A stretch of DNA of 64,000 nucleotides from Duganella aquatilis. Its GTDB lineage: Bacteria; Pseudomonadota; Gammaproteobacteria; Burkholderiales; Burkholderiaceae_D. Within the stretch, counting starts at the first letter, position 1; every line of letters begins with the position of its first letter. Where the stretch lies: NCBI RefSeq assembly GCF_009674565.1, contig NZ_WKJL01000027.1, forward strand, positions 1-64,000, in the 5' to 3' direction. The position numbers were made by a program, and so were the translations under genes. The notes beneath the pieces are model-generated. The model had not been told where the DNA came from. It searched no databases and saw nothing but the letters and a program-made list of their open reading frames with translations. Positions 50,550 through 59,590 of the stretch are shown here, in pieces.

Positions 50550-52133
50550 ATGAATAAGGTCACGGTGCGGGCAAGCCTGCTGGGCGTGCTGGTGTTGTTT
50601 ACAGTGATGTTGCTGGCTGGCGCGGGACTGGGCATCTTTGCCTTGCAACAGTCCAACCAGTCGATTGCGCAGGTGCATACCATCTCGACGCAGATCATTA
50701 CCATCAACGACGCCTACAAGGACACCACCCGCACCCGCTCGGCGCTGACGCGCGGCTACGCGGCGCTGAAGGAAAACGACAACAAGGCCGACCGCGACTC
50801 CGCGCTGACCAACGGCAAAAAATCCTACCAGCGCACGCTGGACTTCCTCGACAAGTTCGAGAAGGCGCCGGCTTTCCCCGGCCAGGATGACCAGCTCAAG
50901 AAAGACCTGGTCGATTCCGGCCGCAAGCTGTCGGCGGTGCTGGACCGCGCCTTCGAGGCGCTGGCCAAAGATGACACGGCCGCCTACTCGGCCATCAATT
51001 CCAAGGAGCTGACGCCGGTCGGCGCGGCGTTCTCGGCGTCGCTGGAAAAATTCCAGAAGCTGGGCGATGAGCAGATCAACGAACTGGCCAGCAAGCGCGC
51101 CAGCGAATACACCATCGTCATGTGGCTGGTGGCGCTGGGCCTGCTGATCGCGCTGGGCGTGGTGTTCGGCACCCACCTGATGCTGCGCTCCACCGTGCTG
51201 CTGCCGCTGGAAGGGGCCGTCAGTCAGCTGGACCGGGTGGCCAGCGGCGACCTCACCGCCCATATCGAAGCCAACGGCGACAATGAAATCCAGCGCCTGC
51301 TGAAGGCGATCCAGCGCATGCAGGGCGATTTGCTGTCGACCGTGTCGCGCGTGCGCAATGGCGCCGACATCATCAACACCGGTTCGCAGGAACTGGCGGC
51401 GGGCAATATGGAACTGTCGTCGCGCACCGAGACGCAGGCCAGCTCGCTGGAGGAAACCGCCGCCTCGATCGAGGAGCTGACCAGCACCGTCAAGCAGAAC
51501 TCCGACAACGCCCAGCATGCGCGCTCGCTGGTGGAAGGTGCGTCCAGCACGGCGGCGCAGGGCGGCAAGGTGATGACCCAGGTGGTTAGCACCATGAACG
51601 ACATCAACGACGCCTCGCGCAAGATCGTGGACATCACCAGCGTGATCGACGGTATCGCCTTCCAGACCAATATCCTGGCGCTCAACGCGGCGGTGGAAGC
51701 GGCGCGCGCCGGCGAGCAGGGACGCGGTTTCGCGGTGGTGGCCACCGAGGTGCGCAATCTGGCCCAGCGTTCGGCGGCGGCGGCCAAGGAAATCAAGGTG
51801 CTGATCGACGACTCGGTGCACAAGATCCAGCTCGGCACCACGCTGGTGGAGCAGGCCGGCACGACGATGACCACGCTGGTCGGCAACGTGCACCAGGTGA
51901 CGCAGATCGTCGGCGAAATCGCCAACGCCAGCCGCGAGCAGAGCGAGGGCATCGACCAGGTCAACCAGGCGGTGGCGCAGATGGACCAGGTCACGCAGCA
52001 GAATGCCGCGCTGGTGGAAGAAGCCGCCGCCGCTACGCAGTCGCTGCAGGATCAGGCCAGCGAGTTGCAGCAGACGGTTAGCGTGTTCAAGATCAACGAC
52101 AGCGCACCGGGCCGGCAGCTGGCGCTGCGCTGA
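50550..52133 (+). CDS. Methyl-accepting chemotaxis protein
   Basis: A 527-residue inner-membrane receptor outside the che operon. TM1 is at about residues 9-32, a helical periplasmic domain (four-helix type) at about 33-188, TM2 at about 190-212, HAMP at about 213-265, then a hairpin with IAFQTNILALNAAVEAARAG. It is closest in layout to the receptor at 1.8 kb and, like it, has no aromatic tail (ends RQLALR). GGAGG precedes the ATG at 50550; the upstream in-frame ATG would overlap the palindrome and -10. The stop codon directly abuts that of the convergent DszB-like gene. Confidence 0.93.
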   Translation: MNKVTVRASLLGVLVLFTVMLLAGAGLGIFALQQSNQSIAQVHTISTQIITINDAYKDTTRTRSALTRGYAALKENDNKADRDSALTNGKKSYQRTLDFLDKFEKAPAFPGQDDQLKKDLVDSGRKLSAVLDRAFEALAKDDTAAYSAINSKELTPVGAAFSASLEKFQKLGDEQINELASKRASEYTIVMWLVALGLLIALGVVFGTHLMLRSTVLLPLEGAVSQLDRVASGDLTAHIEANGDNEIQRLLKAIQRMQGDLLSTVSRVRNGADIINTGSQELAAGNMELSSRTETQASSLEETAASIEELTSTVKQNSDNAQHARSLVEGASSTAAQGGKVMTQVVSTMNDINDASRKIVDITSVIDGIAFQTNILALNAAVEAARAGEQGRGFAVVATEVRNLAQRSAAAAKEIKVLIDDSVHKIQLGTTLVEQAGTTMTTLVGNVHQVTQIVGEIANASREQSEGIDQVNQAVAQMDQVTQQNAALVEEAAAATQSLQDQASELQQTVSVFKINDSAPGRQLALR

Positions 52134-53129
52134 TCAGGCCGAGTGCAGGCTGGGCGCCGTCCGCAATTCCTGCAACGGACGGTGGTCCACCCACTGCGCG
52201 ATGTCCACGCTGTTATCCAGGAAGCCGCGCGCCAGCAGGAAGTCGTTGAATGAGGCCAGCCCCGCCAGCGATTCGGGCGCCAGATCGACGCGCAGCTTGC
52301 GGTGCAACTGCGGGCCGTAGGCGGCCCGCACCAGCTGTGGCGCCGAGCCGGTTTCGTTGGCGATATAGCGGATGGTCTCCAGCGGATGCGACGCCGCCCA
52401 GTTGCCGGCATCGACCACCAGTTGCAGGAAGCCGCTGACAATATCGGGAAATTCGCGCAGCGTCGCACCGCTGACCGTCAGCGGGCGCGGCGTGCCGTTA
52501 TTGTTGCGGATCGCCGGATCGGGATGAAAGCCGATGTCGGCCACCACCAGCGCATTCAGCATCTGCGCAATCTCCAGCCCTGCCGAACCGCGCACGTAGA
52601 TGGCGTCGACCTGTCCCGCCAGCAGCGCGTGGGCTTCGGCCAGGTAAAGCCGCCGCTGGTCGCGCGCCACCTCCACCAGCGTGACATCGCCGTCATCCAG
52701 ACCTTCCAGGCTCAGGGCATTGAGTACGCCGCGCAGGGTGGTGGCGCGGAACATGTCGATCTGGTCGGCGTCGCAGCGCGGGATGGCGATGCGCTGCCCG
52801 CGCAGGTCGCCGATGGTGCGGATGTGCGACTGTTGCAGGGTGACGATCTGCTGCACTTCGTCGGTCCACGTCAGGCCGATCACCCGCGTGTCGGCGCCGC
52901 GTGCACGCGCCCACAGGGCCGGCGCGCTGCTGCCCTGGCGGAAGGCGTGACTCAACATGTATTCCAATTGCTGCGTGGCGTCGGCCATCGGCTGGCGCGT
53001 GCGCAGCGAGCGGATCGCCACGCCGTCGGCCGATGGCTCGCCATTGAGCCAGCCGAGATGCACGGCGATGCTGAGTGGCGTGGGTACCGGCGAGCGCTCG
53101 TACCAGAATTGGGGAAGGGCTTGAGTCAT
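52134..53129 (-). CDS. DszB-like protein lacking the catalytic Cys and His (degenerate paralogue)
   Basis: A 331-residue protein with the SsuA/TauA substrate-binding fold but no signal peptide. It resembles the desulfinase DszB: conserved landmarks include RGQRIAIPR, LAGQVDAIYVRG and VVDAGNWAASHPLE, and the C-terminal NSVDIAQWVD. Without gaps it aligns to the paralogue at 63.4 kb; there the catalytic residues are Cys13, His54 and Arg64, while here the positions read Ser13, Gln54 and Arg64. It should therefore not be a DszB-type enzyme, but could bind a sulfinate/sulfonate or help its partner. It has its own sigma-54 promoter. Confidence 0.78.
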   Translation of the reverse strand: MTQALPQFWYERSPVPTPLSIAVHLGWLNGEPSADGVAIRSLRTRQPMADATQQLEYMLSHAFRQGSSAPALWARARGADTRVIGLTWTDEVQQIVTLQQSHIRTIGDLRGQRIAIPRCDADQIDMFRATTLRGVLNALSLEGLDDGDVTLVEVARDQRRLYLAEAHALLAGQVDAIYVRGSAGLEIAQMLNALVVADIGFHPDPAIRNNNGTPRPLTVSGATLREFPDIVSGFLQLVVDAGNWAASHPLETIRYIANETGSAPQLVRAAYGPQLHRKLRVDLAPESLAGLASFNDFLLARGFLDNSVDIAQWVDHRPLQELRTAPSLHSA

Positions 53130-53164
53130 GAGGAGCGGTCCGTGTTTTTGATCCGTCCATCGCC

Positions 53165-53180
53165 TGCAAGAGCCATGCCA
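53165..53180 (-). promoter_or_regulatory. Sigma-54 promoter of the degenerate DszB-like gene
   Basis: On the minus strand TGGCATGGCTCTTGCA has GG-N10-GC and matches TGGCACG-N4-TTGCW except for one base in the -24 box. It differs from the promoter at 63295 by only three bases. The predicted leader is about 24 bases. Confidence 0.8.
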
Positions 53181-53219
53181 AGGCTCGGCGCGCGCATCCG
53201 TGTCGTGGGGCGCGCCGGG

Positions 53220-53234
53220 CTGCTGCGCCAGCAG
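53220..53234. promoter_or_regulatory. CTGCTG-N3-CAGCAG dyad (putative SfnR-like activator site)
   Basis: CTGCTG-CGC-CAGCAG is a perfect 6-base dyad, 39 bases upstream of the -24 box at 53180. Related dyads lie upstream of the sigma-54 promoters at 54588 and 63295. Confidence 0.55.
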
Positions 53235-53379
53235 CAACGGATCACCAGCTTTTTGCGTCCAGGGCAGCAGGCGGGCTGCGGGCAGTTGGATTCTTTCTAT
53301 TCTTATGCAAAACCGTCGCTTCCATCATGGCGGCTGTCATGTTAACTTGAACAGCTCATGATGCCATTGAAAGTCCGCC

Positions 53380-54462
53380 ATGGAGGTGCTCAGCTTACCC
53401 AATCCCGCCCATCACGCGATCTCGATCCGCGCCAAGGCGCTCGCGTTTGAGGACGCCGCGTCCAAGGTGCTGCTGGAGCGCATCCGGCTGATCGCGCCCA
53501 GCGATGCCACGGTGTTGGTAACCGGCGAAAGCGGCACCGGCAAGGAACTGATCGCGCGCCTGGTGCATAGCCTGTCGGAGCGGGCCGAGCGTCCTTTCAT
53601 CGCCGTCAACTGCGGCGCCTTTTCCGAAACGCTGATCGAGAGCGAGCTGTTTGGCCACGAGCGCGGCGCCTTTACCGGCGCGCTGGAAAGCCGCGCCGGC
53701 TGGTTCGAGGCCGCCAGCGGGGGCACCTTGTTCCTCGATGAAGTGGGCGATCTGCCGCCGGCGGCGCAGGTCAAGCTGCTGCGCGTGGTGCAGGAGCGCG
53801 AGGTGGTGCGGGTCGGATCGCGCAAGCCGGTGAAGATCGACGTGCGGCTGGTGGCCGCCACCAATGTGCGGCTGGAAGAGGCGGTGCGCGCCGGGCATTT
53901 TCGCGAAGACCTGTATTACCGTTTGAACGTCGCCAAGCTGGTGCTGCTGCCGTTGCGCGAGCGTGCCGACGACATCGCGCCGCTGACGCGCCACTTCATC
54001 GACCTGTACAGCAAACGCCTGCGCATCGCCGCCCCGGTGCTGGAAGCGGAAGCCTTGCTGCGCCTGAAGCGCTACTCGTGGCCCGGCAATATCCGCGAAC
54101 TGGAAAACGTCATCCACCATGCGCTGCTGATCAGCCGTGGCGGCAAGGTGACGGCCACCGACCTGCATTTCTCGTCGCTGGGCGAGCTGTCTTCCGGCAG
54201 CGCGCCGGCCGGTGGCGCAGTGGCGCCGGCCGCCGCCAGCACGCCGCAGCAGGCGTTGCGCGAGGCGCTGTTACGCCTGTTCGACGAACCCCATCCCGAC
54301 CTGTGGCAAGCCATCGAGGGTGAGGTGTTTGCCAGCGCCTACGAATACAGTGGCCATAACCAGTTGCAGACATCGCGTCTGCTTAACCTCAGCCGCAACA
54401 TTGTGCGCGCGCGCCTGGCCGACCTGGGCATCATCAAGGGCAGCGCTGGCGGTGCGCTGTAA
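53380..54462 (+). CDS. SfnR-like sigma-54-dependent activator without a sensory domain
   Basis: A 360-residue activator. It goes straight into the AAA+ domain: Walker A GESGTGKE (49-56), the sigma-54 loop GAFTGA (96-101), Walker B GTLFLDEVGDLP, then a Fis-type HTH at the end (NQLQTSRLLNLSRNIVRARL). With no receiver or GAF domain it is probably active whenever made, like SfnR in Pseudomonas, which turns on sulfone/sulfonate use under sulfate starvation. Its expression would then be the control point. Its own promoter shows no sigma-54 box. It is surrounded by three sigma-54 promoters. Confidence 0.88.
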   Translation: MEVLSLPNPAHHAISIRAKALAFEDAASKVLLERIRLIAPSDATVLVTGESGTGKELIARLVHSLSERAERPFIAVNCGAFSETLIESELFGHERGAFTGALESRAGWFEAASGGTLFLDEVGDLPPAAQVKLLRVVQEREVVRVGSRKPVKIDVRLVAATNVRLEEAVRAGHFREDLYYRLNVAKLVLLPLRERADDIAPLTRHFIDLYSKRLRIAAPVLEAEALLRLKRYSWPGNIRELENVIHHALLISRGGKVTATDLHFSSLGELSSGSAPAGGAVAPAAASTPQQALREALLRLFDEPHPDLWQAIEGEVFASAYEYSGHNQLQTSRLLNLSRNIVRARLADLGIIKGSAGGAL

Positions 54463-54486
54463 TGCCTCGCCGTTGCTGATGCACTG

Positions 54487-54501
54487 CTGCTGCGGCAGCA
54501 A
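54487..54501. promoter_or_regulatory. CTGCTG-N3-CAGCAA dyad (putative activator site)
   Basis: CTGCTG-CGG-CAGCAA lies 24 bases after the activator gene and 86 bases upstream of the sigma-54 promoter of the TonB receptor. It might also act as the hairpin of a weak terminator, since a five-T run follows a few bases later. Confidence 0.5.
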
Positions 54502-54550
54502 TGTGCTGATTTTTCGATGATCATTCCGCGCAGCGATTGTTGCGTCTTTC

Positions 54551-54584
54551 CCTTGTAAATAAAGGCTTTCTGCCGTTTACAAGG
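54551..54584. promoter_or_regulatory. Long inverted repeat abutting a -24 box
   Basis: CCTTGTAAA and TTTACAAGG are perfect 9-base arms 16 bases apart, ending 3 bases before the -24 box. A repeat of similar geometry but other sequence sits before the 63.3 kb promoter. It could bind a repressor or co-regulator such as a LysR protein. Confidence 0.5.
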
Positions 54585-54587
54585 CGG

Positions 54588-54603
54588 TGGCATGCTTCCT
54601 GCA
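54588..54603 (+). promoter_or_regulatory. Sigma-54 promoter of the TonB receptor/ABC operon
   Basis: TGGCATGCTTCCTGCA has the invariant GG-N10-GC and the TGGCATG block shared with the promoters at 53165 and 63295. The predicted leader is about 33 bases. Confidence 0.78.
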
Positions 54604-54647
54604 AACAAGTCTCCCGACAAGTCCTTTTTAAATCACCGGGAGTGGCA

Positions 54648-56924
54648 ATGAGAGCAGCAATAACAGGCAAGGCGGTACATGATCTGACGGCACGACGCGG
54701 CAAGCGGCACTGCATGGCGCTGGCGCTGCTCGGCGCATTTGGCGCGCCGGCCTGGGCCGCTGATGACGTGCCGTCGGCGGCAGTTGAAGCCAGCGCGCCC
54801 AAGACCAGTGCCAACGCCGAGGAAGATGGCGCGGTGCTGCAGCGGGTGGTGGTGACCTCGGAGAAGCGGCGCGACAATGTGCAGTCGATCGCCTCGGCGG
54901 TGACGGTCATCGGCGGCGATACGGTGGAGAACAGTGAAGTGCGTAATGCCGGCGACATCATCCGCTTTGTGCCGAACATGACGGCCGACACCACCGATGG
55001 CCACGGCCGTCCGAAATTTTATATCCGCGGCATCGGCCTGTCCGACGCTTCGGTGTGGAACACCAATCCGATCGGCACCTATCTCGACGACGTGTATATC
55101 TGGAATGCCTCCACCGTCGGCTTCCCGTTGTTCGATCTGGAGCGGGTGGAAGTGCTGCGCGGGCCGCAAGGCACCTTGTGGGGCAAGAACACCACCGGCG
55201 GCGCCATCAACTTCATCTCGCGCAAGCCGACCTTCAGCAACGACGGCTACCTCAAGGCCAGCGTCGGCGACAAGGGCAGCACCCTGGTGGAAGGCGCGGT
55301 TGGCGGCGCGCTGAAGGAGGACGTGCTGGCGGCGCGCGTGTCGGTGCATCGCGAAGAGTCGGATCGCTACGCGCAGAACAGCTTCGTGCCCGGCACCGAG
55401 AAGTGGCGCGACCTGGCGCTGCGCACCCAGTTCCTGCTGAAGATATCCAATAGCTTCGACGCACTGCTGAATCTTCACTACCGCGACTTTGACGGCCCGG
55501 TGCTGTTGAGCGGCACCACTACCGTGCCGACCCAGACCCGCTTCGATATTCCAGCGCTGGTGGAGCCGACCGATAATCTGAAGCAGAAGGGCGGGGCGCT
55601 GACCTTGAACAAGGAGTTCGCCAGCGGCGTGACGCTGACCTCCATCACCGGCTATGAAAAATTCGACCGCAGCCAGACCAGCGCCGATTCGGTGACCTAT
55701 GAATCGAGCCGCGGCCGCACCGTATTCGCGGTCGACCAGTTCAGCCAGGAGCTGCGCCTGGCGTCGCCGAAGACCGGGCCGCTGTCATGGCTGGTGGGCG
55801 CCTACTACTTCGACGGCAAGCTCGATTTCAGCTCGCAGACCGGCGTGCTGCCCGGCTCCCTCACCGCCAGCGGCGGCAACAAGGCGCGCAGCTACAACAC
55901 CACCGACTACACGCTCAAGTCGACCAGCTACGCCTTGTTCGGCAACGCCGACTACAAGTTCAGCGACCGCGTCGACGTGGCGCTGGGCCTGCGCGAAACC
56001 AGCGAGAAGAAGGATATCGATTATCTCTACCGCACCGCGCCGGCCGGCGTCGCCTACACCAACGTGGCGCAGTGGTGGCTGCCGTCCAGCCTCGGTGCCG
56101 GCCTGAGCACGGCGGCGGCGCAGGATGCGTCGAAAACCTGGTCGGCCTTCACCTACGACATCACGCCGTCGTACCAGGTCAGCGAGGATGTGCGGGCCTA
56201 CTTCCGCTACTCGAAAGGCTTCAACGGCGGCAGCTTCAACGCCGGCGCCACCACGCAAAGCCAGGTCACCACCATCCAGCCGGAATATCTGAAGTCATAT
56301 GAGCTGGGCGTGAAGAGCGAATGGTGGCAGCACCGTCTGCAGGTCAACGTGGCCGGCTTCTACTACGACTATACTGACATCCAGCAGAAAGCCACCACCC
56401 TCAATCCGCTCAATCCGAGCCAGCAGGTGCTGACCTTCATCAACGCGCGCGGCGGCGATGTCAAAGGCCTCGACATCGAAGTGGCGCTGGTGCCGGTCAA
56501 GGATCTGCGGCTGGCGGTCAATCTCGGCCTGAATCACACGGAGTTCACCGACTTCCAGGACACGCTGACGCACAACTCGGCCGGCAACTGGTTCAACCGC
56601 GTGCCGCGCGTGATCGGCAACGTGCAGGCCGAGTACAAATACCGCTTGAATAACCGCGGCGCGCTGGTGTTCAATACCGACTGGGGCTACCGCAGCAAGG
56701 CCTACTTCAACGCGGTGGACCAGACCAGCGCCTTCCTGACCGAGAAGGCCTACTGGCTGGGCAACCTGTCCGCCGGCTATGTGGCGCCGCAGCAGCAGTA
56801 CGAGCTGCGCGCCTATGTGCTCAACGCCACCGACAAGGTGTACCGCAACACGGCGCTGATCACCGGCCTGTATTCGTATGGCGCGCCGCGCACCTACGGC
56901 GTATCGGCCACTTACCGCTTTTAA
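54648..56924 (+). CDS. TonB-dependent outer-membrane receptor of the organosulfur island
   Basis: A 758-residue receptor. A signal peptide ends near residue 38 (GAPAWAADD), with an unusually long charged N-region. The plug starts at QRVVVTSEKRRDNVQ and has the motifs FYIRGIGLSDASVW and VEVLRGPQGTLWGKNTTGGAINFISRKP (landmarks only: RGPQGTLWGKNTTGG). The barrel ends TYGVSATYRF. It lies 9 bases before an SsuA-like binding protein, so it likely brings an organosulfur compound across the outer membrane. The start at 54648 follows CGGGAG; the upstream frame would include the promoter. Confidence 0.92.
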   Translation: MRAAITGKAVHDLTARRGKRHCMALALLGAFGAPAWAADDVPSAAVEASAPKTSANAEEDGAVLQRVVVTSEKRRDNVQSIASAVTVIGGDTVENSEVRNAGDIIRFVPNMTADTTDGHGRPKFYIRGIGLSDASVWNTNPIGTYLDDVYIWNASTVGFPLFDLERVEVLRGPQGTLWGKNTTGGAINFISRKPTFSNDGYLKASVGDKGSTLVEGAVGGALKEDVLAARVSVHREESDRYAQNSFVPGTEKWRDLALRTQFLLKISNSFDALLNLHYRDFDGPVLLSGTTTVPTQTRFDIPALVEPTDNLKQKGGALTLNKEFASGVTLTSITGYEKFDRSQTSADSVTYESSRGRTVFAVDQFSQELRLASPKTGPLSWLVGAYYFDGKLDFSSQTGVLPGSLTASGGNKARSYNTTDYTLKSTSYALFGNADYKFSDRVDVALGLRETSEKKDIDYLYRTAPAGVAYTNVAQWWLPSSLGAGLSTAAAQDASKTWSAFTYDITPSYQVSEDVRAYFRYSKGFNGGSFNAGATTQSQVTTIQPEYLKSYELGVKSEWWQHRLQVNVAGFYYDYTDIQQKATTLNPLNPSQQVLTFINARGGDVKGLDIEVALVPVKDLRLAVNLGLNHTEFTDFQDTLTHNSAGNWFNRVPRVIGNVQAEYKYRLNNRGALVFNTDWGYRSKAYFNAVDQTSAFLTEKAYWLGNLSAGYVAPQQQYELRAYVLNATDKVYRNTALITGLYSYGAPRTYGVSATYRF

Positions 56925-56933
56925 GGAACCGTC

Positions 56934-57977
56934 ATGGGCCAGATCTTGAATTCCACCGCACGTCCCCGCAGCTTGCGCTGGGCCGGTGCCGCCGCGGTTG
57001 GCGTCATGCTGCTGGGCGGCGTGCTGTGGCTGGCACTGCGTCCCGGCGCGGCGCCAGCTGCGGCGGCGCCAGCGGTCGGCTTCCGCATCGCCGCCTCCGC
57101 CATCGGCAATCCGGAGAAAATCAGCAAGGAGCTGCAGACCGCCGGCCCGCTGGGCTATGCGATTCACCTCGGCGTATTCCAGCGTGAGCTGGCGCGCGAC
57201 GGCTTCCGCTTTGACGGCGTGGTGGGTTTCCAGCGCACGGCGGCGGCGCTGCTGGGCATGATGAGCGGCCAGGCTGAACTGGCCAGCACCGGCGATTCGC
57301 CGGCCGTACTGTCGCGTGCACGCGGCGAGCAGCAGCGCGCGCTGTATGTCACGCCGCCGAGCGACACCCAGTCCGGCTTCTGGGTGGTGGGCCGCAAGGG
57401 CGGTCCGGCCACGCTGGATGCGCTGGGCGGCAAGCGTGTTGGCCTGCTGTTCGGCTCCACCTTCGACTACGCCTTCCAGACCGCCGCGCAGGGACTGAAC
57501 CTGAAGGACGTGGCGTATACCCAGCTGCCGTCGTCCGCCGCGCTGCCGGCGCTGCAGAACGACCAGCTGGACGCCTACGTGACGTCGGCCGCCGTGGCCA
57601 AGCTGTGGGTGGACCGTTATGGCCTGACCCTGGTCGGCAAGCTGGGCGACGTACCGGCGACCGGCCGCACGGTCAGCGTGATTTCGGCGCGCGCCGACTT
57701 CCTGGCCGCCAATCCGCGCTTCGCAGCGGCTTTCTGGCGCGGCCTCAAGGCCGGCATCGATGCGATCCGCAAGGACCCGGAAGCCTATTACCGCTGGAGC
57801 GCCGACAGTACCGGCTATCCGCTGGACGTGGTGCGCGCGACTTCCAGCATCGACTTTGAAGACCGGCCGATCTCCGATGCCGGCGCCGAGGCGCTGAAAA
57901 AGCTGCTGGCGTTCCGCGTGGAGCACCAGGTGGCGCAGGCCGCGTTCTCGGTGGACGACTGGGTGGTGCGGCAATGA
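56934..57977 (+). CDS. SsuA/TauA-like ABC substrate-binding protein with membrane anchor
   Basis: A 347-residue periplasmic protein. The N-terminal segment (about residues 15-36) is hydrophobic with no clear cleavage site, so it may stay anchored. The rest is the SsuA/TauA/NrtA fold (FDGVVGFQRTAAALLGMMSG, GELAS-type loop as QAELASTGD, LGGKRVGLLFGSTFDYAF). It delivers a sulfonate-like ligand to the permease. It overlaps the permease start by 4 bases and follows the TonB receptor closely. Confidence 0.88.
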   Translation: MGQILNSTARPRSLRWAGAAAVGVMLLGGVLWLALRPGAAPAAAAPAVGFRIAASAIGNPEKISKELQTAGPLGYAIHLGVFQRELARDGFRFDGVVGFQRTAAALLGMMSGQAELASTGDSPAVLSRARGEQQRALYVTPPSDTQSGFWVVGRKGGPATLDALGGKRVGLLFGSTFDYAFQTAAQGLNLKDVAYTQLPSSAALPALQNDQLDAYVTSAAVAKLWVDRYGLTLVGKLGDVPATGRTVSVISARADFLAANPRFAAAFWRGLKAGIDAIRKDPEAYYRWSADSTGYPLDVVRATSSIDFEDRPISDAGAEALKKLLAFRVEHQVAQAAFSVDDWVVRQ

Positions 57978-58795
57978 GCGCGGCCATCGACCACGCCGAC
58001 GTGACGCTGGCGCCGCCGGCGTCGCTCCACGCGCGGCCACGCTCGCCGCGCAGCAGCCTGTTCCTGCGGCTGTCGGTGCCGCTGCTGATCCTGCTGGCCT
58101 GGACCCTGGGTTCGGCCAGCGGCGCGCTGCCGCGCAATGTGCTGGCGCCGCCATGGACGGTGCTCGATAGCGCCTGGTCGCTGGCGCGCTCGGGCGTGCT
58201 GTGGCACCACCTGTCGCTGTCGCTCACGCGCGCCGGCCTGGGCCTGCTGCTGGGCGGCAGCTTCGGGCTGTGCCTGGGCATCCTGGCCGGCCTGTCGCGG
58301 CTGGCCGAGGAACTGGTCGACCCGACCATGCAGATGATACGGGCCGTGCCCTTCCTGGCGCTGATCCCGCTGCTGATCGTCTGGTTCGGCATCGGCGAGT
58401 CGTCCAAGATCCTGCTGATCGCCGCCGGTGCGGCCAAGCCCATGTACCTGAACGCCTATGGCGGCGTGCGTAATGTCGATCCCAAGATCATCGAGGCGGC
58501 GCGCATCTTCGGTCTGGCGCGCTGGCGCCTGATCGCCGAGATTTACTTTCCGGCGGCGCTGCCGTCGCTGATGGTGGGCCTGCGGCTGTCGACCACCATG
58601 GCGTTGCTGGCACTGATCGGCGTGGAGGTCATCAACACCACGCAGGGCATCGGCTTCCTGATGCTGCAGGCGCAGGAATACTTCAAGACCGAAATCCTGA
58701 TCGTGTGCGTGGTGATCTATGCGCTGTTCGGCCTCGCCACCGATCTGGTGGTGCGGCGGCTGGAGCGCCTGCTGATGCCGTGGCGCGCAGCCTGA
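57974..58795 (+). CDS. SsuC/TauC-like ABC permease
   Basis: A 273-residue inner-membrane protein with about six segments. The EAA loop (EAARIFGLARWRLIAEIYFP, about residues 174-193) marks it as a type I importer permease that contacts the ATPase. It has an N-terminal cytoplasmic extension of about 25 residues. It stands in an SBP-permease-ATPase order. Confidence 0.93.
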   Translation: MSAAIDHADVTLAPPASLHARPRSPRSSLFLRLSVPLLILLAWTLGSASGALPRNVLAPPWTVLDSAWSLARSGVLWHHLSLSLTRAGLGLLLGGSFGLCLGILAGLSRLAEELVDPTMQMIRAVPFLALIPLLIVWFGIGESSKILLIAAGAAKPMYLNAYGGVRNVDPKIIEAARIFGLARWRLIAEIYFPAALPSLMVGLRLSTTMALLALIGVEVINTTQGIGFLMLQAQEYFKTEILIVCVVIYALFGLATDLVVRRLERLLMPWRAA

Positions 58796-58825
58796 CAACG
58801 TGGTGAACTTTTGAACGGACATAAT

Positions 58826-59590
58826 ATGGCGGTATTAAGCAAGCTGAGACTGGCCGACGGTCCTGCGGCGGCGCCGGCGCCGGCGCCGGCGTCGACATTG
58901 GCCGCGCAGGTGCGCGGCGCGCGCAAGGTCTTCGACGGCAAGGCGGTGCTGGATGGCTTTGACCTGGCCATCGGCCAGGGCGAATTCATCGCCCTGCTGG
59001 GCAAGAGCGGCAGCGGCAAGACCACCTTGCTGCGCATGCTGGCCGGGCTGGATGATGTCGACAGCGGCAGCGTGCTGGTGGCCGAACGGCGCACCGTGGT
59101 GTTCCAGGAACCGCGCCTGGTGCAGTCGAAGCGGGTGATCGACAATGTGCTGCTGGGACTGGACCTGTCGCAGCGCCAGTCGGCCCTGTCCGCGCTGGAA
59201 GAAGTGGGACTGGCCAGCCATGCCGATGCCTGGCCGGCGACGCTGTCCGGCGGCGAGGCGCAGCGCGTGGCGCTGGCGCGTGCGCTGCTGCGCGCGCCGC
59301 AGCTGCTGATGCTGGACGAACCGTTTGCCGCGCTGGACGCGCTCACGCGCATCAAGATGCAGGCGCTGGTGGCGCAGCTGTGCCGACGCCACCGTCCGGC
59401 CGTGCTGCTGGTGACGCACGATGTGGACGAGGCGATCCAGCTGGCCGACCGGGTGCTGGTGCTGAGCGGCGGCCGCACCATCCTGGATGAGCGCATTGCG
59501 CTGGACCATCCGCGCCAGCGCGGCGCGCACGAATTCGATCAGCTGCGGGCGAGGTTGTTGCGTACGCTGGGCGTGACGGAGGCAGCGTGA
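58826..59590 (+). CDS. SsuB/TauB-like ABC importer ATPase
   Basis: A 254-residue ATPase. Walker A is GKSGSGKTT, the Q-loop is VVFQEPRLV, the signature is LSGGEAQRVALARAL and Walker B is LLMLDEPFAALD; the H-loop is VTHDVDEAI. All sites are intact. An Ala/Pro-rich run (PAAAPAPAPA-type, about residues 14-24) precedes the fold. The ATG at 58826 was chosen over a TTG five codons upstream. Its stop overlaps the exporter gene start (GTGA). Confidence 0.92.
   Translation: MAVLSKLRLADGPAAAPAPAPASTLAAQVRGARKVFDGKAVLDGFDLAIGQGEFIALLGKSGSGKTTLLRMLAGLDDVDSGSVLVAERRTVVFQEPRLVQSKRVIDNVLLGLDLSQRQSALSALEEVGLASHADAWPATLSGGEAQRVALARALLRAPQLLMLDEPFAALDALTRIKMQALVAQLCRRHRPAVLLVTHDVDEAIQLADRVLVLSGGRTILDERIALDHPRQRGAHEFDQLRARLLRTLGVTEAA

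Noticed and set aside
53187..53216. GGCGCGC...GCGCGCC inverted repeat upstream of the 53165 promoter
   Set aside because: The arms are pure G/C in GC-rich DNA and the position does not match the inverted repeats at the two other sulfur-island promoters, so chance is likely.
57971..58060. GC-rich tandem-looking CGCCG runs in this and other genes
   Set aside because: These are codon-usage effects (Ala/Arg/Gly codons), not CRISPR or satellite repeats: there is no regular spacer structure anywhere in the window.
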